Assembly (NCBI RefSeq): GCF_900107175.1
Contig: NZ_FNOZ01000019.1
Span: 21,373 to 85,372 of the forward strand
Length of the DNA stretch: 64,000 nucleotides
DNA from: Modestobacter sp. DSM 44400
GTDB taxonomy: Bacteria; Actinomycetota; Actinomycetes; Mycobacteriales; Geodermatophilaceae
Direction: 5' to 3'
Position numbers and translations under genes: made by a program. The notes beneath the pieces are model-generated. The model ran no database searches. It had not been told where the DNA came from and worked only from the letters and a program-made list of their open reading frames with translations. Below are positions 16,458 to 24,047 of the stretch, one piece after another. Positions within the stretch are counted from its first letter, which is position 1, and each line of letters starts with the position of its first letter.

Positions 16458-18106
16458 CGGGAGGACTGCCGGCGTCGCCCGGCCCGGACGGCGACCGCGC
16501 CGAGCGCGGCCACTCCCAGGGCGGTGAGCACCCACTCGGGCCAGCCGCCCAGTCGCTGCGCCACCGTCGACTGCTGGCGCTGCGCGATCGGCTCGACGAA
16601 GACGTCGGGTGTGAACAGCTGCGAACGCCGGGCCACCGACCCGTCCGGCGCGATGACCGCGCTGATCCCGCTGGTGGCCGAGACGACCACGGTACGGCCG
16701 AACTCCACCGCCCGCAGCCGGCTCATGGCCAGCTGCTGCTCGCTCTCGTCGGTGAACCCGAAGGTCGCGTTGTTCGTCTGCACGACGACCATGCCGGCCC
16801 CGGCGTCGACGACGTCGGCGACCAAGGAGTCGTAGGCGACCTCGAAGCAGATGACGTCGCCGATCCGGGCGCCGCCGATGTCCAGGGCCCCTACACCGCT
16901 GCCCTGGGTGAAGTCCCGGCGGACCAGGTCGACCTTGTCGCTGAAGAACCGGAAGAACGACCGGTACGGCACGTACTCGGCCAGCGGCACGGGGTGCCGC
17001 TTGACGTAGGTGTCACCGGGCCCGGTGACCGGGTCCCAGACGATGCCGGTGTTGGAGAGATACTGCCCCGGGCCCTCGACCACCGCGCCGACCAGCACGG
17101 GCGCCCCGATTGCCGCGGCTGCCCGGCTGATCACCCGGGCAGCGTCGTCGTTGCGGTAGGGATCGATGTCCGAGCTGTTCTCCGGCCAGATCACCAGATC
17201 GGGCTGAGCGGCGTCGCCCGCGTGGACCGACGCGGCCAGGCGGAGCGTCTCGTCCGCGTGGTTGTCCAGCACGGCGCGGCGCTGGGCGTTGAACTCCAGC
17301 CCGGCCCGCGGCACGTTCCCCTGGACGACGGCCACCGTGCGGGTCGGCCCACCCTCGGTCAGCGAGGGGCCGGCGAGCGGAAGCCAGGCGACCGCACCCA
17401 GTAGCGGCACGGCCAGCACCCCGGCGACGGCGAGGGCCGCCAACCGGGCGGGTGACCGGGAGAGTGCGTCCTCGGTGCGGCGCCTGGCCCAGGCGCGGCG
17501 CAGGGCCAGCGCGGCAGCGGCCAGCAGGGTGCCGGTGAGGGCGACGGCGAAGGTGACCAGCGGCGCACCGCCGTAGGCCGCGAAGGAGACGAAGGGGCCC
17601 TCGGCCTGACTGAAGGCAAGCCGGCCCCAGGGGAAGCCACCGAACGGCAGCCGGCTGCGCAGCGCCTCGTCGGACACCCACAGCGCCGCTGCCCACACCG
17701 GCCAGCCGGGCAGCCGGGAGGTGAGCGCCAGGGCACCGCCGAGCAGCGCCAGGTAGAGCGACTCGAAGATCCCCAGCGCGAGCCACGGGAAGGAGCCGAC
17801 GTAGACCCCGGTCCAGGACAGCAGCGGCAGCAGGAACACCAGGCCGAGGACCAGCCCCAGCCAGAGTCCGCCGCGTAGCCGCCGGCCGTGCGTGGCCAGG
17901 CTGAGCGCCGCCGGGCCGAGGACAGCGAGCCCGCCCAGGTCGTGCCCGGGGAAGGAGAGGTAGAGCGCCAGGCCGCCGGCTGTGGCCAGCGCGGTGCGCC
18001 AGGGCACTGCCGGACGCCGGGACGAACCGCCGTCCGGGGGCGGAGCGGGTGCACCTGACGGTGAGGTCGAGGGTTGCACCGTGCCGGTCGTCGCCACTGC
18101 CGGCAC
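16454..18106 (-). CDS. lnt: Apolipoprotein N-acyltransferase
   Basis: Adds the third acyl chain to the N-terminal cysteine of lipoproteins. About 550 residues: an N-terminal block of six or more helices (GLALYLSFPGHDLGGLAVLG, WLGLVLGLVFLLPLLSW), then a periplasmic nitrilase-like domain with the triad Glu in VIWPENSSD, Lys in YVKRHPVPLAEYVPYR and Cys in DVICFEVAYD. A last hydrophobic helix precedes a basic tail. I chose GTG 18106 because GGAAGG lies five bases upstream; the frame extends to 18457 with Pro/Arg-rich sequence. It forms an operon with dpm1. Confidence 0.92.
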   Translation of the reverse strand: MPAVATTGTVQPSTSPSGAPAPPPDGGSSRRPAVPWRTALATAGGLALYLSFPGHDLGGLAVLGPAALSLATHGRRLRGGLWLGLVLGLVFLLPLLSWTGVYVGSFPWLALGIFESLYLALLGGALALTSRLPGWPVWAAALWVSDEALRSRLPFGGFPWGRLAFSQAEGPFVSFAAYGGAPLVTFAVALTGTLLAAAALALRRAWARRRTEDALSRSPARLAALAVAGVLAVPLLGAVAWLPLAGPSLTEGGPTRTVAVVQGNVPRAGLEFNAQRRAVLDNHADETLRLAASVHAGDAAQPDLVIWPENSSDIDPYRNDDAARVISRAAAAIGAPVLVGAVVEGPGQYLSNTGIVWDPVTGPGDTYVKRHPVPLAEYVPYRSFFRFFSDKVDLVRRDFTQGSGVGALDIGGARIGDVICFEVAYDSLVADVVDAGAGMVVVQTNNATFGFTDESEQQLAMSRLRAVEFGRTVVVSATSGISAVIAPDGSVARRSQLFTPDVFVEPIAQRQQSTVAQRLGGWPEWVLTALGVAALGAVAVRAGRRRQSSR

Positions 18107-18495
18107 CGCCGCCTTCCGCGCTGGCCCGGCCGTGCGCCGGGTCCTGAAGGACCCCGCGCCACACCGGGCGGGGCCTGGCCGCTGCCCGGGGGCAGCGGCC
18201 AGCCTCCAGCATCCCACCCCGGCCGGATCGCCTGGCGGGCTCCCGGCCGCACCCGCACCGTCGGACGGACCCTGCGTTCCTCGTCGCCGGCGAGGAGCCC
18301 CGCACCTTCGGGCCGGGTGGGCGGTCGCGGCTGCGACCGTTCCTCCCGTTGTCTGGTGGTGCGGGGATCCCACGCGGCTGGGAACGCGCTGAAGACGATA
18401 GGGACCTGGGCACGGCGAGGGAAGCACCGGGGGCTGCCGGTTCGTACCGTTACGCAACCGTTACAGCTGGTGTACCGAACGACCGTCGGCGCAGG
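18107..18495. other. Intergenic region between lnt and the kam operon end
   Basis: 389 bases downstream of kal and upstream of lnt (both minus strand). It holds a strong hairpin at 18175-18202 and a pair of CCGTTAC repeats near 18448-18466. The open frames on either strand lack protein-like sequence. Confidence 0.5.
18175..18202 (-). terminator. Hairpin downstream of the kam operon
   Basis: CTGGCCGCTGCC (18175-18186) and its exact complement (18191-18202) with loop CGGG: a 12-bp stem with a tetraloop, about 300 bases past the kal stop and just upstream of lnt. Terminator, or 5' leader structure of lnt. Confidence 0.5.
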
Positions 18496-18912
18496 TCAGG
18501 CCGGATCAGGCCCGGCGGGGACGACGAGGGCGGCCACTGCCTCTACCACCCGCAGCGGTGGGTTGAGCACCGTCGCCGCCGAGGCGCCGCGGTCGGGCTC
18601 GGCGCGGGCGACGACGTCGGCCCAGCAGCGCAGCTCCCGGCTGCGGCGACCGACCCGCACCACCTCGCAGGAGGCCTCGAGCACGTCACCGGCCTGCACC
18701 GGGGCGAGGAACCGGATTTCGGAGTAGCCGGCCAGCAACCCCTCGTCGCCGTCGGTGCGGATGGCCACTTCGGTGGCCACGTCGCCGAACAGGCCCAGCG
18801 TGTAGGCACCGTCGACCAGCGAGCCGCCGTAGTGGGCGTGCGCATAGGGCACGTACCGGCGGTGGGTGACGGTCAGCCCGAGCCGGGCGTCGGTCGGGGC
18901 GGGGTCGGTCAT
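18496..18912 (-). CDS. kal: 3-aminobutyryl-CoA ammonia lyase (hotdog fold)
   Basis: Late step of lysine fermentation: eliminates ammonia from L-3-aminobutyryl-CoA to give crotonyl-CoA. 138 residues with a hotdog thioesterase-like fold; HRRYVPYAHAHYGGSLVDGA is the conserved active-site region and VQAGDVLEASCEVVRVG the central helix-strand segment. Its ATG overlaps the kamE stop (ATGA), so it is translated with the aminomutase subunits. The fold alone would allow a thioesterase; the operon makes ammonia lyase the better call. Confidence 0.85.
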   Translation of the reverse strand: MTDPAPTDARLGLTVTHRRYVPYAHAHYGGSLVDGAYTLGLFGDVATEVAIRTDGDEGLLAGYSEIRFLAPVQAGDVLEASCEVVRVGRRSRELRCWADVVARAEPDRGASAATVLNPPLRVVEAVAALVVPAGPDPA

Positions 18913-19667
18913 GCGGGGGCCTCCTGGGAGTCCGGGGACGGGACGAGGGCGTGCACGAGGTAGCTGGCGACCTCGCCGGGCGTCGTTCCCCGGCCGAAGA
19001 CCTTGTCCACGCCGAGGTCGGCCGCCATCGCCGGGTCGAACCGGGGGCCGCCGACCACCAGCAGCGGCCGGGACTCCCCCATCGCCTCGCGGAAGGCACC
19101 GGCCAGCTCTCGGGTGTTGCGCAGGTGGGCGTCCTTCTGGGTGACCACCTGGGAGACCAGCACCGCGTCGGCCTTCGCCGTCCGGGCGGCGCGGACCAGT
19201 TCGGGCACGCTGACCTGGGCGCCGAGGTTGGCGACCTGCAGCTCCCGGTAGTACTCCAGGCCCTTCTCCCCCGCGAAGCCTTTGAGGTTGAGGATGGCGT
19301 CGATGCCGACGGTGTGGGCGTCGGTGCCGATGCAGGCGCCGAGCACCACCAGGCTGCGCCGCAGCCGGGTCTTCACCGCGGCATTGACCTCACTGGGCGA
19401 CAGCAGCGGGTAGGGCCGCTCCTCGACGTGCACCTCGGCCAGGTCGACCAGGTGCTGGACGCTGCCATAGACGACGAAGAAGGTGAATGCGGTGCCGATC
19501 CCGGTGCTGTGCACCACCATCGCCGGCGAGATGCCCATCTTGGCGGCCAGTTGTAGCGCTGCGCCGTCGGCCTGCGGCCCGGGGGGCACCGGCAGCGTGA
19601 ACGACGTCTGCACCATGCCGTCGCCGGTCGTGTCACCGTAGGGACGGATCACGGTCCCCTCAGACAC
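18909..19667 (-). CDS. kamE: Lysine 5,6-aminomutase, beta subunit (B12-binding)
   Basis: Partner of KamD in the adenosylcobalamin- and PLP-dependent 1,2-amino shift that converts L-beta-lysine to 3,5-diaminohexanoate. The 252-residue sequence has the cobalamin-binding D-x-H-x-x-G motif in IGTDAHTVGID (His about residue 118), followed by the Rossmann-like cobalamin domain (VLVSQVVTQKD, LLVVGGPRFD). It starts with GTG 19667, eight bases inside the end of kamD. The length agrees with clostridial KamE (about 260). Confidence 0.95.
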   Translation of the reverse strand: MSEGTVIRPYGDTTGDGMVQTSFTLPVPPGPQADGAALQLAAKMGISPAMVVHSTGIGTAFTFFVVYGSVQHLVDLAEVHVEERPYPLLSPSEVNAAVKTRLRRSLVVLGACIGTDAHTVGIDAILNLKGFAGEKGLEYYRELQVANLGAQVSVPELVRAARTAKADAVLVSQVVTQKDAHLRNTRELAGAFREAMGESRPLLVVGGPRFDPAMAADLGVDKVFGRGTTPGEVASYLVHALVPSPDSQEAPA

Positions 19668-21279
19668 CGGCCGGCTCCTTCGCCTCGGCCAGGAGCTCCA
19701 GCGCAGGGTCGTAATGGTCGGCGGCCTTGCGGAACACGCCGTCCAGGCCCTTGCCGCCGTCCGGGCGGCGCTTGGTGATGCCGAACGTGCCGTCGGCGAT
19801 GGCCTGGATCAGGCCCTGCGGGTGGTCCGCGATCCGTTCCAGCAGCTGTAACGCCTCGGTTAGCACGGTGTGCGCGCGGGCGTCGATGAACCCGCCCGGC
19901 TGCGGGGCGAAGTCCTCGGCCAGGTTGCCGGCCGCATCCAGCACGTAGCGGACGTTGCGCAGCGCCAGGTCCCGGTCGGACAGCCACGGCGTGACGACGG
20001 CCTCGGTCATCATCCCCACCAGCAGGATGCCCTGGCCGGTGAGCGCCCCGGCCAGGTTGAAGAAGCCGTCGAGCAGGTAGCCGCGGAACACGTCGCCGGT
20101 CATGTGCTTGGTCGGCGGCATCCACTTCAGCGGGGCGTCGGGGAACAGTCCGCGGGCCAGCAGGGCGTGGGCGAGCTCCAGCCGGAAGGATTCCGGCCGG
20201 TCGGGGTCGATCTCGAAGGCGTGACCCAGGCCCAGCTGCCAGTCCTCGAGCCCCGCCTCGTGCGCGAGCCGTTCGTTGAGCAGCTGACTGACGGTGACGG
20301 TGTGCGCCTCGTCGACGGCGTCGGCGGTGGTGAGGTAGTTGTCTTCGCCGGTGTTGATGATGATGCCGGCCCGGGCGTGCACCATCCGGCTGAACCGCTG
20401 GTCGACGAAGGTGCGCTGCGGGTTGATGTCGCGGAAGAGGATCCCGTACATCGCGTCGTTGAGCATCATGTCCAGCCGCTCCAGCCCGGCCAGGACGGCG
20501 ATCTCGGGCATGCACAGCCCGGAGGCGTAGTTGGTCAGCCGCACGTAGCGGCCCAGCTCCACGCCCACCTCGTCCAGCGCGGCCCGCATCAGCCGGAAAT
20601 TCTCCCCCGTCGCGTACGTGCCGGCGTATCCGGTGCGGGTGGCGCCTTCGGGCACGTAGTCCAGCAGCGACTGGCCGGTGGAACGGATCACCGCGATCAC
20701 GTCCGCCCCGGCGCGGGCGGCGGCCTGGGCCTGCGGGATGTCCTCGTAGATGTCGCCGGTGGCCACGATGAGGTAGATCCACGGACGGCGCGGCGGGTCG
20801 CCCAGGGTGGCCACCAGCTCCTCCCGGCGGGCCCGGTTGGCGTCGATCCGGGCGATGCCGGTGCCGACCGCGGCGCGCGCGACCTCGCGGGCCCGGTCGG
20901 CCTCGGCCCCGGTGGGCACGGTGAACCGGGCGGTGCCCGCGCCCACCTGCTCGGCGAGCGCGGACAGCGATGGCGCCGTCCCGTTCGCGAGCGCGTGCCA
21001 GACCGGCAGCGCGACCCCGGACTCCAGCCCGACCTGCTCGCGGACGGCGTCCACCACGCGGTTGACCCAGGGCACCTCGCCGTCGCCGAGCACCGGGTCG
21101 GTGCCGGTCAGACCGGCCAGCCGCAGCACGGCCCGCTCGACGGACACGGTGGTGTGCGCCTTCGCCAGGTCGACCACCGGCGCGGCAGCGCGCGTGGCGA
21201 GCTCCCGGGCGCGCGCGACAAGCACCGGGTCCAGCGTCAGGCCGCTCACGCCCGCCACCCGTTGGGCAGAAATGGCCAT
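19660..21279 (-). CDS. kamD: Lysine 5,6-aminomutase, alpha subunit
   Basis: Catalytic TIM-barrel subunit of lysine 5,6-aminomutase. The sequence is typical across its length: AHTTVSVERAVLRLAGLTG, YLIVATGDIYEDIPQAQAAA, GQSLLDYVPEGATRTGYAGT, NDAMYGILFRDINPQRTFVD and PTKHMTGDVFRGYLLDGFFN. Two starts are possible. ATG 21279 gives 539 residues but lies inside a perfect 24-bp palindrome. GTG 21249 gives 529 residues, closer to clostridial KamD, and overlaps the stop of the 35-codon frame upstream. I report the longer form and consider both open. It overlaps kamE by eight bases. Confidence 0.93.
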   Translation of the reverse strand: MAISAQRVAGVSGLTLDPVLVARARELATRAAAPVVDLAKAHTTVSVERAVLRLAGLTGTDPVLGDGEVPWVNRVVDAVREQVGLESGVALPVWHALANGTAPSLSALAEQVGAGTARFTVPTGAEADRAREVARAAVGTGIARIDANRARREELVATLGDPPRRPWIYLIVATGDIYEDIPQAQAAARAGADVIAVIRSTGQSLLDYVPEGATRTGYAGTYATGENFRLMRAALDEVGVELGRYVRLTNYASGLCMPEIAVLAGLERLDMMLNDAMYGILFRDINPQRTFVDQRFSRMVHARAGIIINTGEDNYLTTADAVDEAHTVTVSQLLNERLAHEAGLEDWQLGLGHAFEIDPDRPESFRLELAHALLARGLFPDAPLKWMPPTKHMTGDVFRGYLLDGFFNLAGALTGQGILLVGMMTEAVVTPWLSDRDLALRNVRYVLDAAGNLAEDFAPQPGGFIDARAHTVLTEALQLLERIADHPQGLIQAIADGTFGITKRRPDGGKGLDGVFRKAADHYDPALELLAEAKEPAGV

Positions 21280-21353
21280 TTCTGCCCGTCCCAGCGGACG
21301 GCCCCGTTCGTGCTCGACGCAGAAATGGTCATTTCTGCGAAGTTGGTGCTCAT
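21246..21353 (-). CDS. 35-residue linker ORF between the amidohydrolase and kamD
   Basis: Its ATG overlaps the stop of the amidohydrolase gene (ATGA at 21350-21353) and its TGA overlaps a GTG that could start kamD, so ribosomes could pass along all three frames. It reads MSTNFAEMTISASSTNGA, then VRWDGQKWPFLPNGWRA. Both palindromes lie inside it. It resembles nothing known. It may be a coupling or leader peptide, or an accident of two repeats inserted between genes. Confidence 0.3.
   Translation of the reverse strand: MSTNFAEMTISASSTNGAVRWDGQKWPFLPNGWRA
21264..21287. repeat. Perfect 24-bp palindrome at the kamD start
   Basis: GGGCAGAAATGG is followed directly by its complement. On the minus strand the ATG of AGAAATGG is one candidate start of kamD, so in mRNA the start codon would sit in a 12-bp stem. 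It could equally be an operator for a dimeric repressor or a dispersed repeat. Confidence 0.8.
21318..21339. repeat. Second copy of the AGAAATG palindrome
   Basis: CGCAGAAATG, two central bases, then CATTTCTGCG: the same core as the copy at 21264-21287, with 30 bases between the two elements. Neither occurs elsewhere in the window as far as I can see. Confidence 0.8.
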
Positions 21354-22879
21354 CGCATCTCTCCGATCGGTTCGCCGGCGACCAGGAGGAGCCGGCAGGT
21401 GGGTCGGGCACGCCTCGCCAGGACAGCGGACAGCGTGTCGCTGGTTGCCCACAACGCCAAGGACGCCGGGGCGCCGAGCGCGAGCGGCCCGTCGGAGTGC
21501 TCGCGGCGGACGGCGTGCCAGCCGCCGTGACTCGCGGCGTCGAAGGCGTCGAAGGGCCGCAGGCCAGCGCCGGGGGTGCGGTGGTCGACCGCCGCGTACA
21601 CCCCGCCCCACGGGTCCAGCGGGGTGACCGGGGCGTCGCTGCCGATGGCCACCGCGACCCCGCCGTCGACCAGGTCGGCGAGTGGGTTGCAGGAAACGGC
21701 GCGCTCGATGCCCAGCCGTTCGGCGTACATCCCCTCCGCTCCACCCCAGGCGGCGTCGAAGGCGGGCTGGACACTGGCCACCATCCCCCACCGGCGCATC
21801 TTCGCGATCGCGTCGTCGCCGACCATCTCCACGTGCTCCAGCCGGTGCCGGCAGGCCAGGACGGCGTCCCGGCCCAGCTCGTCGACGACGGCGCCGACCG
21901 CGGTGAGCACCTGGTCGACCGCGGCGTCGCCGATGCAGTGGAACCCGGCCTGCACCCCGGCGGCCGTGCAGGCGCGCAGGTGCTCGACCAGCGAACCGGT
22001 GTCGAAGCGCAGCGCCCCGGTGGTCTCCGGCCGGTCGGCGTAGGGGGTGTGCAGGGCAGCGGTGTGCGACCCGAACGCGCCGTCGCAGAACAGGTCGCCG
22101 CCGGCGCCGGCCAGCCCGAGGTCGCGGACGACGTCCAGGCCGCCGCGCTCGGACAGCTCGCCCCAGTACCCGAGCACCTGGGGGCCGGGCCCCAGGGTGG
22201 CGAGCTCGAGCAGGTCGGTGAGGTCCGCGAGGCTGGAGACCTCCGGGCCGGCCATCTCGTGCACGCTGCCGATGCCCAGCGCCGCGGCGGCGCGCAGGGT
22301 GGCCCGCTGGGCGGACCGCCGCTGGTCGGCCGGGACCGCCCCGTAGGCGGTCTGCCGGACGGCGTGGTGGGCGTCCAGCCGGAGCCGGCCGTCCGGGGCG
22401 TAGCCGGGCAGGTCGGCGATTCCGGGAACGCGGTCGAGCAGGCCGGTGGACACGGTGGCGGAGTGGACGTCGACCCGGGCCAGGTAGGCCGGCCGGTCGC
22501 CGACCACGGCGTCCAGGTCGGCCCGGGTCAGCCCGCGGCCCTCGGGCCAGTCCGTCTCGTCCCAGCCGGTGCCCAGCACCGTGCCGCTGGGACCGGCCGC
22601 GGCGTGGGCGGCGACCCGGGCGACCGCCGAGCGCAGGCTGTCCGCACCGTGCAGGTCCAGGCCGGTCAGCGCCAGCCCGGTGGCCGTGGCGTGCACGTGG
22701 GCGTCGACGAAGGCCGGGGTGAGCAGCGCGCCCTCGCCGTCCAGCACCCGGCCGGCCGCCGGGGCGTCCGCCGCGGGACCGGTCCAGGCGATCACACCGT
22801 CCAGCACGTGCACGGCCCGGCCGGGGGTGTCCCCCACCGTCACGTCGGTGAGCAGCAGGTCCAGGTCGATCAGACTCAT
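21350..22879 (-). CDS. YtcJ-like amidohydrolase inside the kam operon
   Basis: 509-residue metal-dependent hydrolase of the amidohydrolase superfamily (amidohydrolase_3/YtcJ group). Metal ligands: HxH in FVDAHVHATATG, His in HCIGDAAVDQV, and the final Asp in AIGSDAPVTPLDPW; RHRLEHVEMV is a group hallmark. No signal peptide is visible. Its ATG overlaps the kdd stop and its stop overlaps the 35-codon ORF before kamD, so it is cotranscribed with lysine degradation. It is not a standard member of the pathway; deacylation or hydrolysis of an amino-acid derivative is an inference only. Confidence 0.9.
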   Translation of the reverse strand: MSLIDLDLLLTDVTVGDTPGRAVHVLDGVIAWTGPAADAPAAGRVLDGEGALLTPAFVDAHVHATATGLALTGLDLHGADSLRSAVARVAAHAAAGPSGTVLGTGWDETDWPEGRGLTRADLDAVVGDRPAYLARVDVHSATVSTGLLDRVPGIADLPGYAPDGRLRLDAHHAVRQTAYGAVPADQRRSAQRATLRAAAALGIGSVHEMAGPEVSSLADLTDLLELATLGPGPQVLGYWGELSERGGLDVVRDLGLAGAGGDLFCDGAFGSHTAALHTPYADRPETTGALRFDTGSLVEHLRACTAAGVQAGFHCIGDAAVDQVLTAVGAVVDELGRDAVLACRHRLEHVEMVGDDAIAKMRRWGMVASVQPAFDAAWGGAEGMYAERLGIERAVSCNPLADLVDGGVAVAIGSDAPVTPLDPWGGVYAAVDHRTPGAGLRPFDAFDAASHGGWHAVRREHSDGPLALGAPASLALWATSDTLSAVLARRARPTCRLLLVAGEPIGEMR

Positions 22880-23910
22880 CCGCGCACCCGGGGCTCGATG
22901 AGCGCCCGCACGCCGCGGGAGCGCCGGTACAGGTCCAGGGCCAGGGCGGCGTGCCCCGGCGTGTAGCCGTTGCCGACCAGCATGGTCACGTCCGACGCCA
23001 TCCCCTCCGCACCCAGCGCCGCCGCCGAGAAGGAGGTGGCCATGGAGAAGAAGAGCACGGTGCCGCCGTCGGCCGTCGTCAGGACTGCGCCGTGCTCGGC
23101 GCCGGGCACGTCGACGCAGACGACGGTGACGTCGACGCACCGGCCAACGGCGGCCGCCACCGCGAGGGGGTCGGTGGCGTCGGCGACGACGACCTCGTCG
23201 GCCAACCCGGCCGAACGTAGCGCGTCGGCCTCCTGCCCGTTCCGGACGACGCCGATCAGGCGCCCGGCCCGGGCGTCGCGGGCGGCGGCCAGGCTGAGGC
23301 TGCCGGACTTCCCGGCCGCCCCCAGGACGGCGACCGACGGGCGGTGGCCGGCCCGACGGACGACCCGCTCGGTGGCGGCCGGCGCGCCGCAGACGTCCAG
23401 GACGGCGAGGGCGACCTCCTGCGGCAGGTCGTCGGGCAGCACCGCGGCGATGGAGCGGGCGAACAGCACCGCCGTCCCGGCTGCGGGGACCTGTTCGCTG
23501 CGGCCGTCCCAGCGGGCGAGCCCGTCGGTGATCCGCAGCGGCGTGAGGGTGAGGGAGACCAGGGTGGCGACCCGCTGCCCCGGCCGCAGACCCAGCGGCG
23601 AGTCCGGGCCCACCTCGTCGACGACGCCGATCAGCATCCCGCCGGAGCCGGTGACCGGGTTGTGCATCTTGCCCCGCGACTCGACGATCTCCAGCACCGC
23701 GGCGCGGACCCGGTCGCCGTCCCCGCCGTGCTCCTCGGTGAGCTGCCGGTAGGACGCCGCGTCGAGGTTGATCCGCTGCACGGCGATGCGCACCTCGTCC
23801 GGACCGATCGCCGGGTCGGCGTCGAGCCGCTGGGCCGCCTGGGGCAGCACGCCCGCCGGTTCGAGCACCCGGTGCACCCCGAGGCTGCGCTGCAACGTGC
23901 TGGTGGTCAC
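22876..23910 (-). CDS. kdd: L-erythro-3,5-diaminohexanoate dehydrogenase
   Basis: NAD-dependent oxidative deamination of 3,5-diaminohexanoate to 5-amino-3-oxohexanoate. The 344-residue zinc-free MDR-like fold has RINLDAASYRQLTEEHGGDG, then GKMHNPVTGSGGMLIGVVDE, which is highly diagnostic of Kdd, and a Rossmann motif VAVLGAAGKSGSLSLAA. It is the first gene of the leftward kam operon; kamA is transcribed divergently 137 bases away. The next gene overlaps by four bases. Confidence 0.95.
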   Translation of the reverse strand: MTTSTLQRSLGVHRVLEPAGVLPQAAQRLDADPAIGPDEVRIAVQRINLDAASYRQLTEEHGGDGDRVRAAVLEIVESRGKMHNPVTGSGGMLIGVVDEVGPDSPLGLRPGQRVATLVSLTLTPLRITDGLARWDGRSEQVPAAGTAVLFARSIAAVLPDDLPQEVALAVLDVCGAPAATERVVRRAGHRPSVAVLGAAGKSGSLSLAAARDARAGRLIGVVRNGQEADALRSAGLADEVVVADATDPLAVAAAVGRCVDVTVVCVDVPGAEHGAVLTTADGGTVLFFSMATSFSAAALGAEGMASDVTMLVGNGYTPGHAALALDLYRRSRGVRALIEPRVRG

Positions 23911-24047
23911 CCGTCATCCCTTCGTGTGCGGCGCTCCCGACACGGGAGAACCTATCGTCAATCTGCTGATACTCCGCAGTTCTTCCCGTAAGGTCGCCGT
24001 GTCGCGACGGATGTCCGTCGTCGTCGAGCCGCCTGCGAGGAGTCCCG
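23911..24047. promoter_or_regulatory. Divergent kdd/kamA promoter region
   Basis: 137 bases between two divergent pathway genes, so both promoters must lie here. On the plus strand GATACT at 23969-23974 is a candidate -10; on the minus strand TAGGTT (complement of 23950-23955) is another. CTGC...GCAG arms at 23963-23979 form a short inverted repeat. No riboswitch was recognised. Confidence 0.4.

Noticed and set aside
23911..24047. Possible cobalamin riboswitch in front of the B12-dependent aminomutase genes
   Set aside because: The region is too short and shows no B12-box or multi-helix architecture; kamDE are also three genes away from it.
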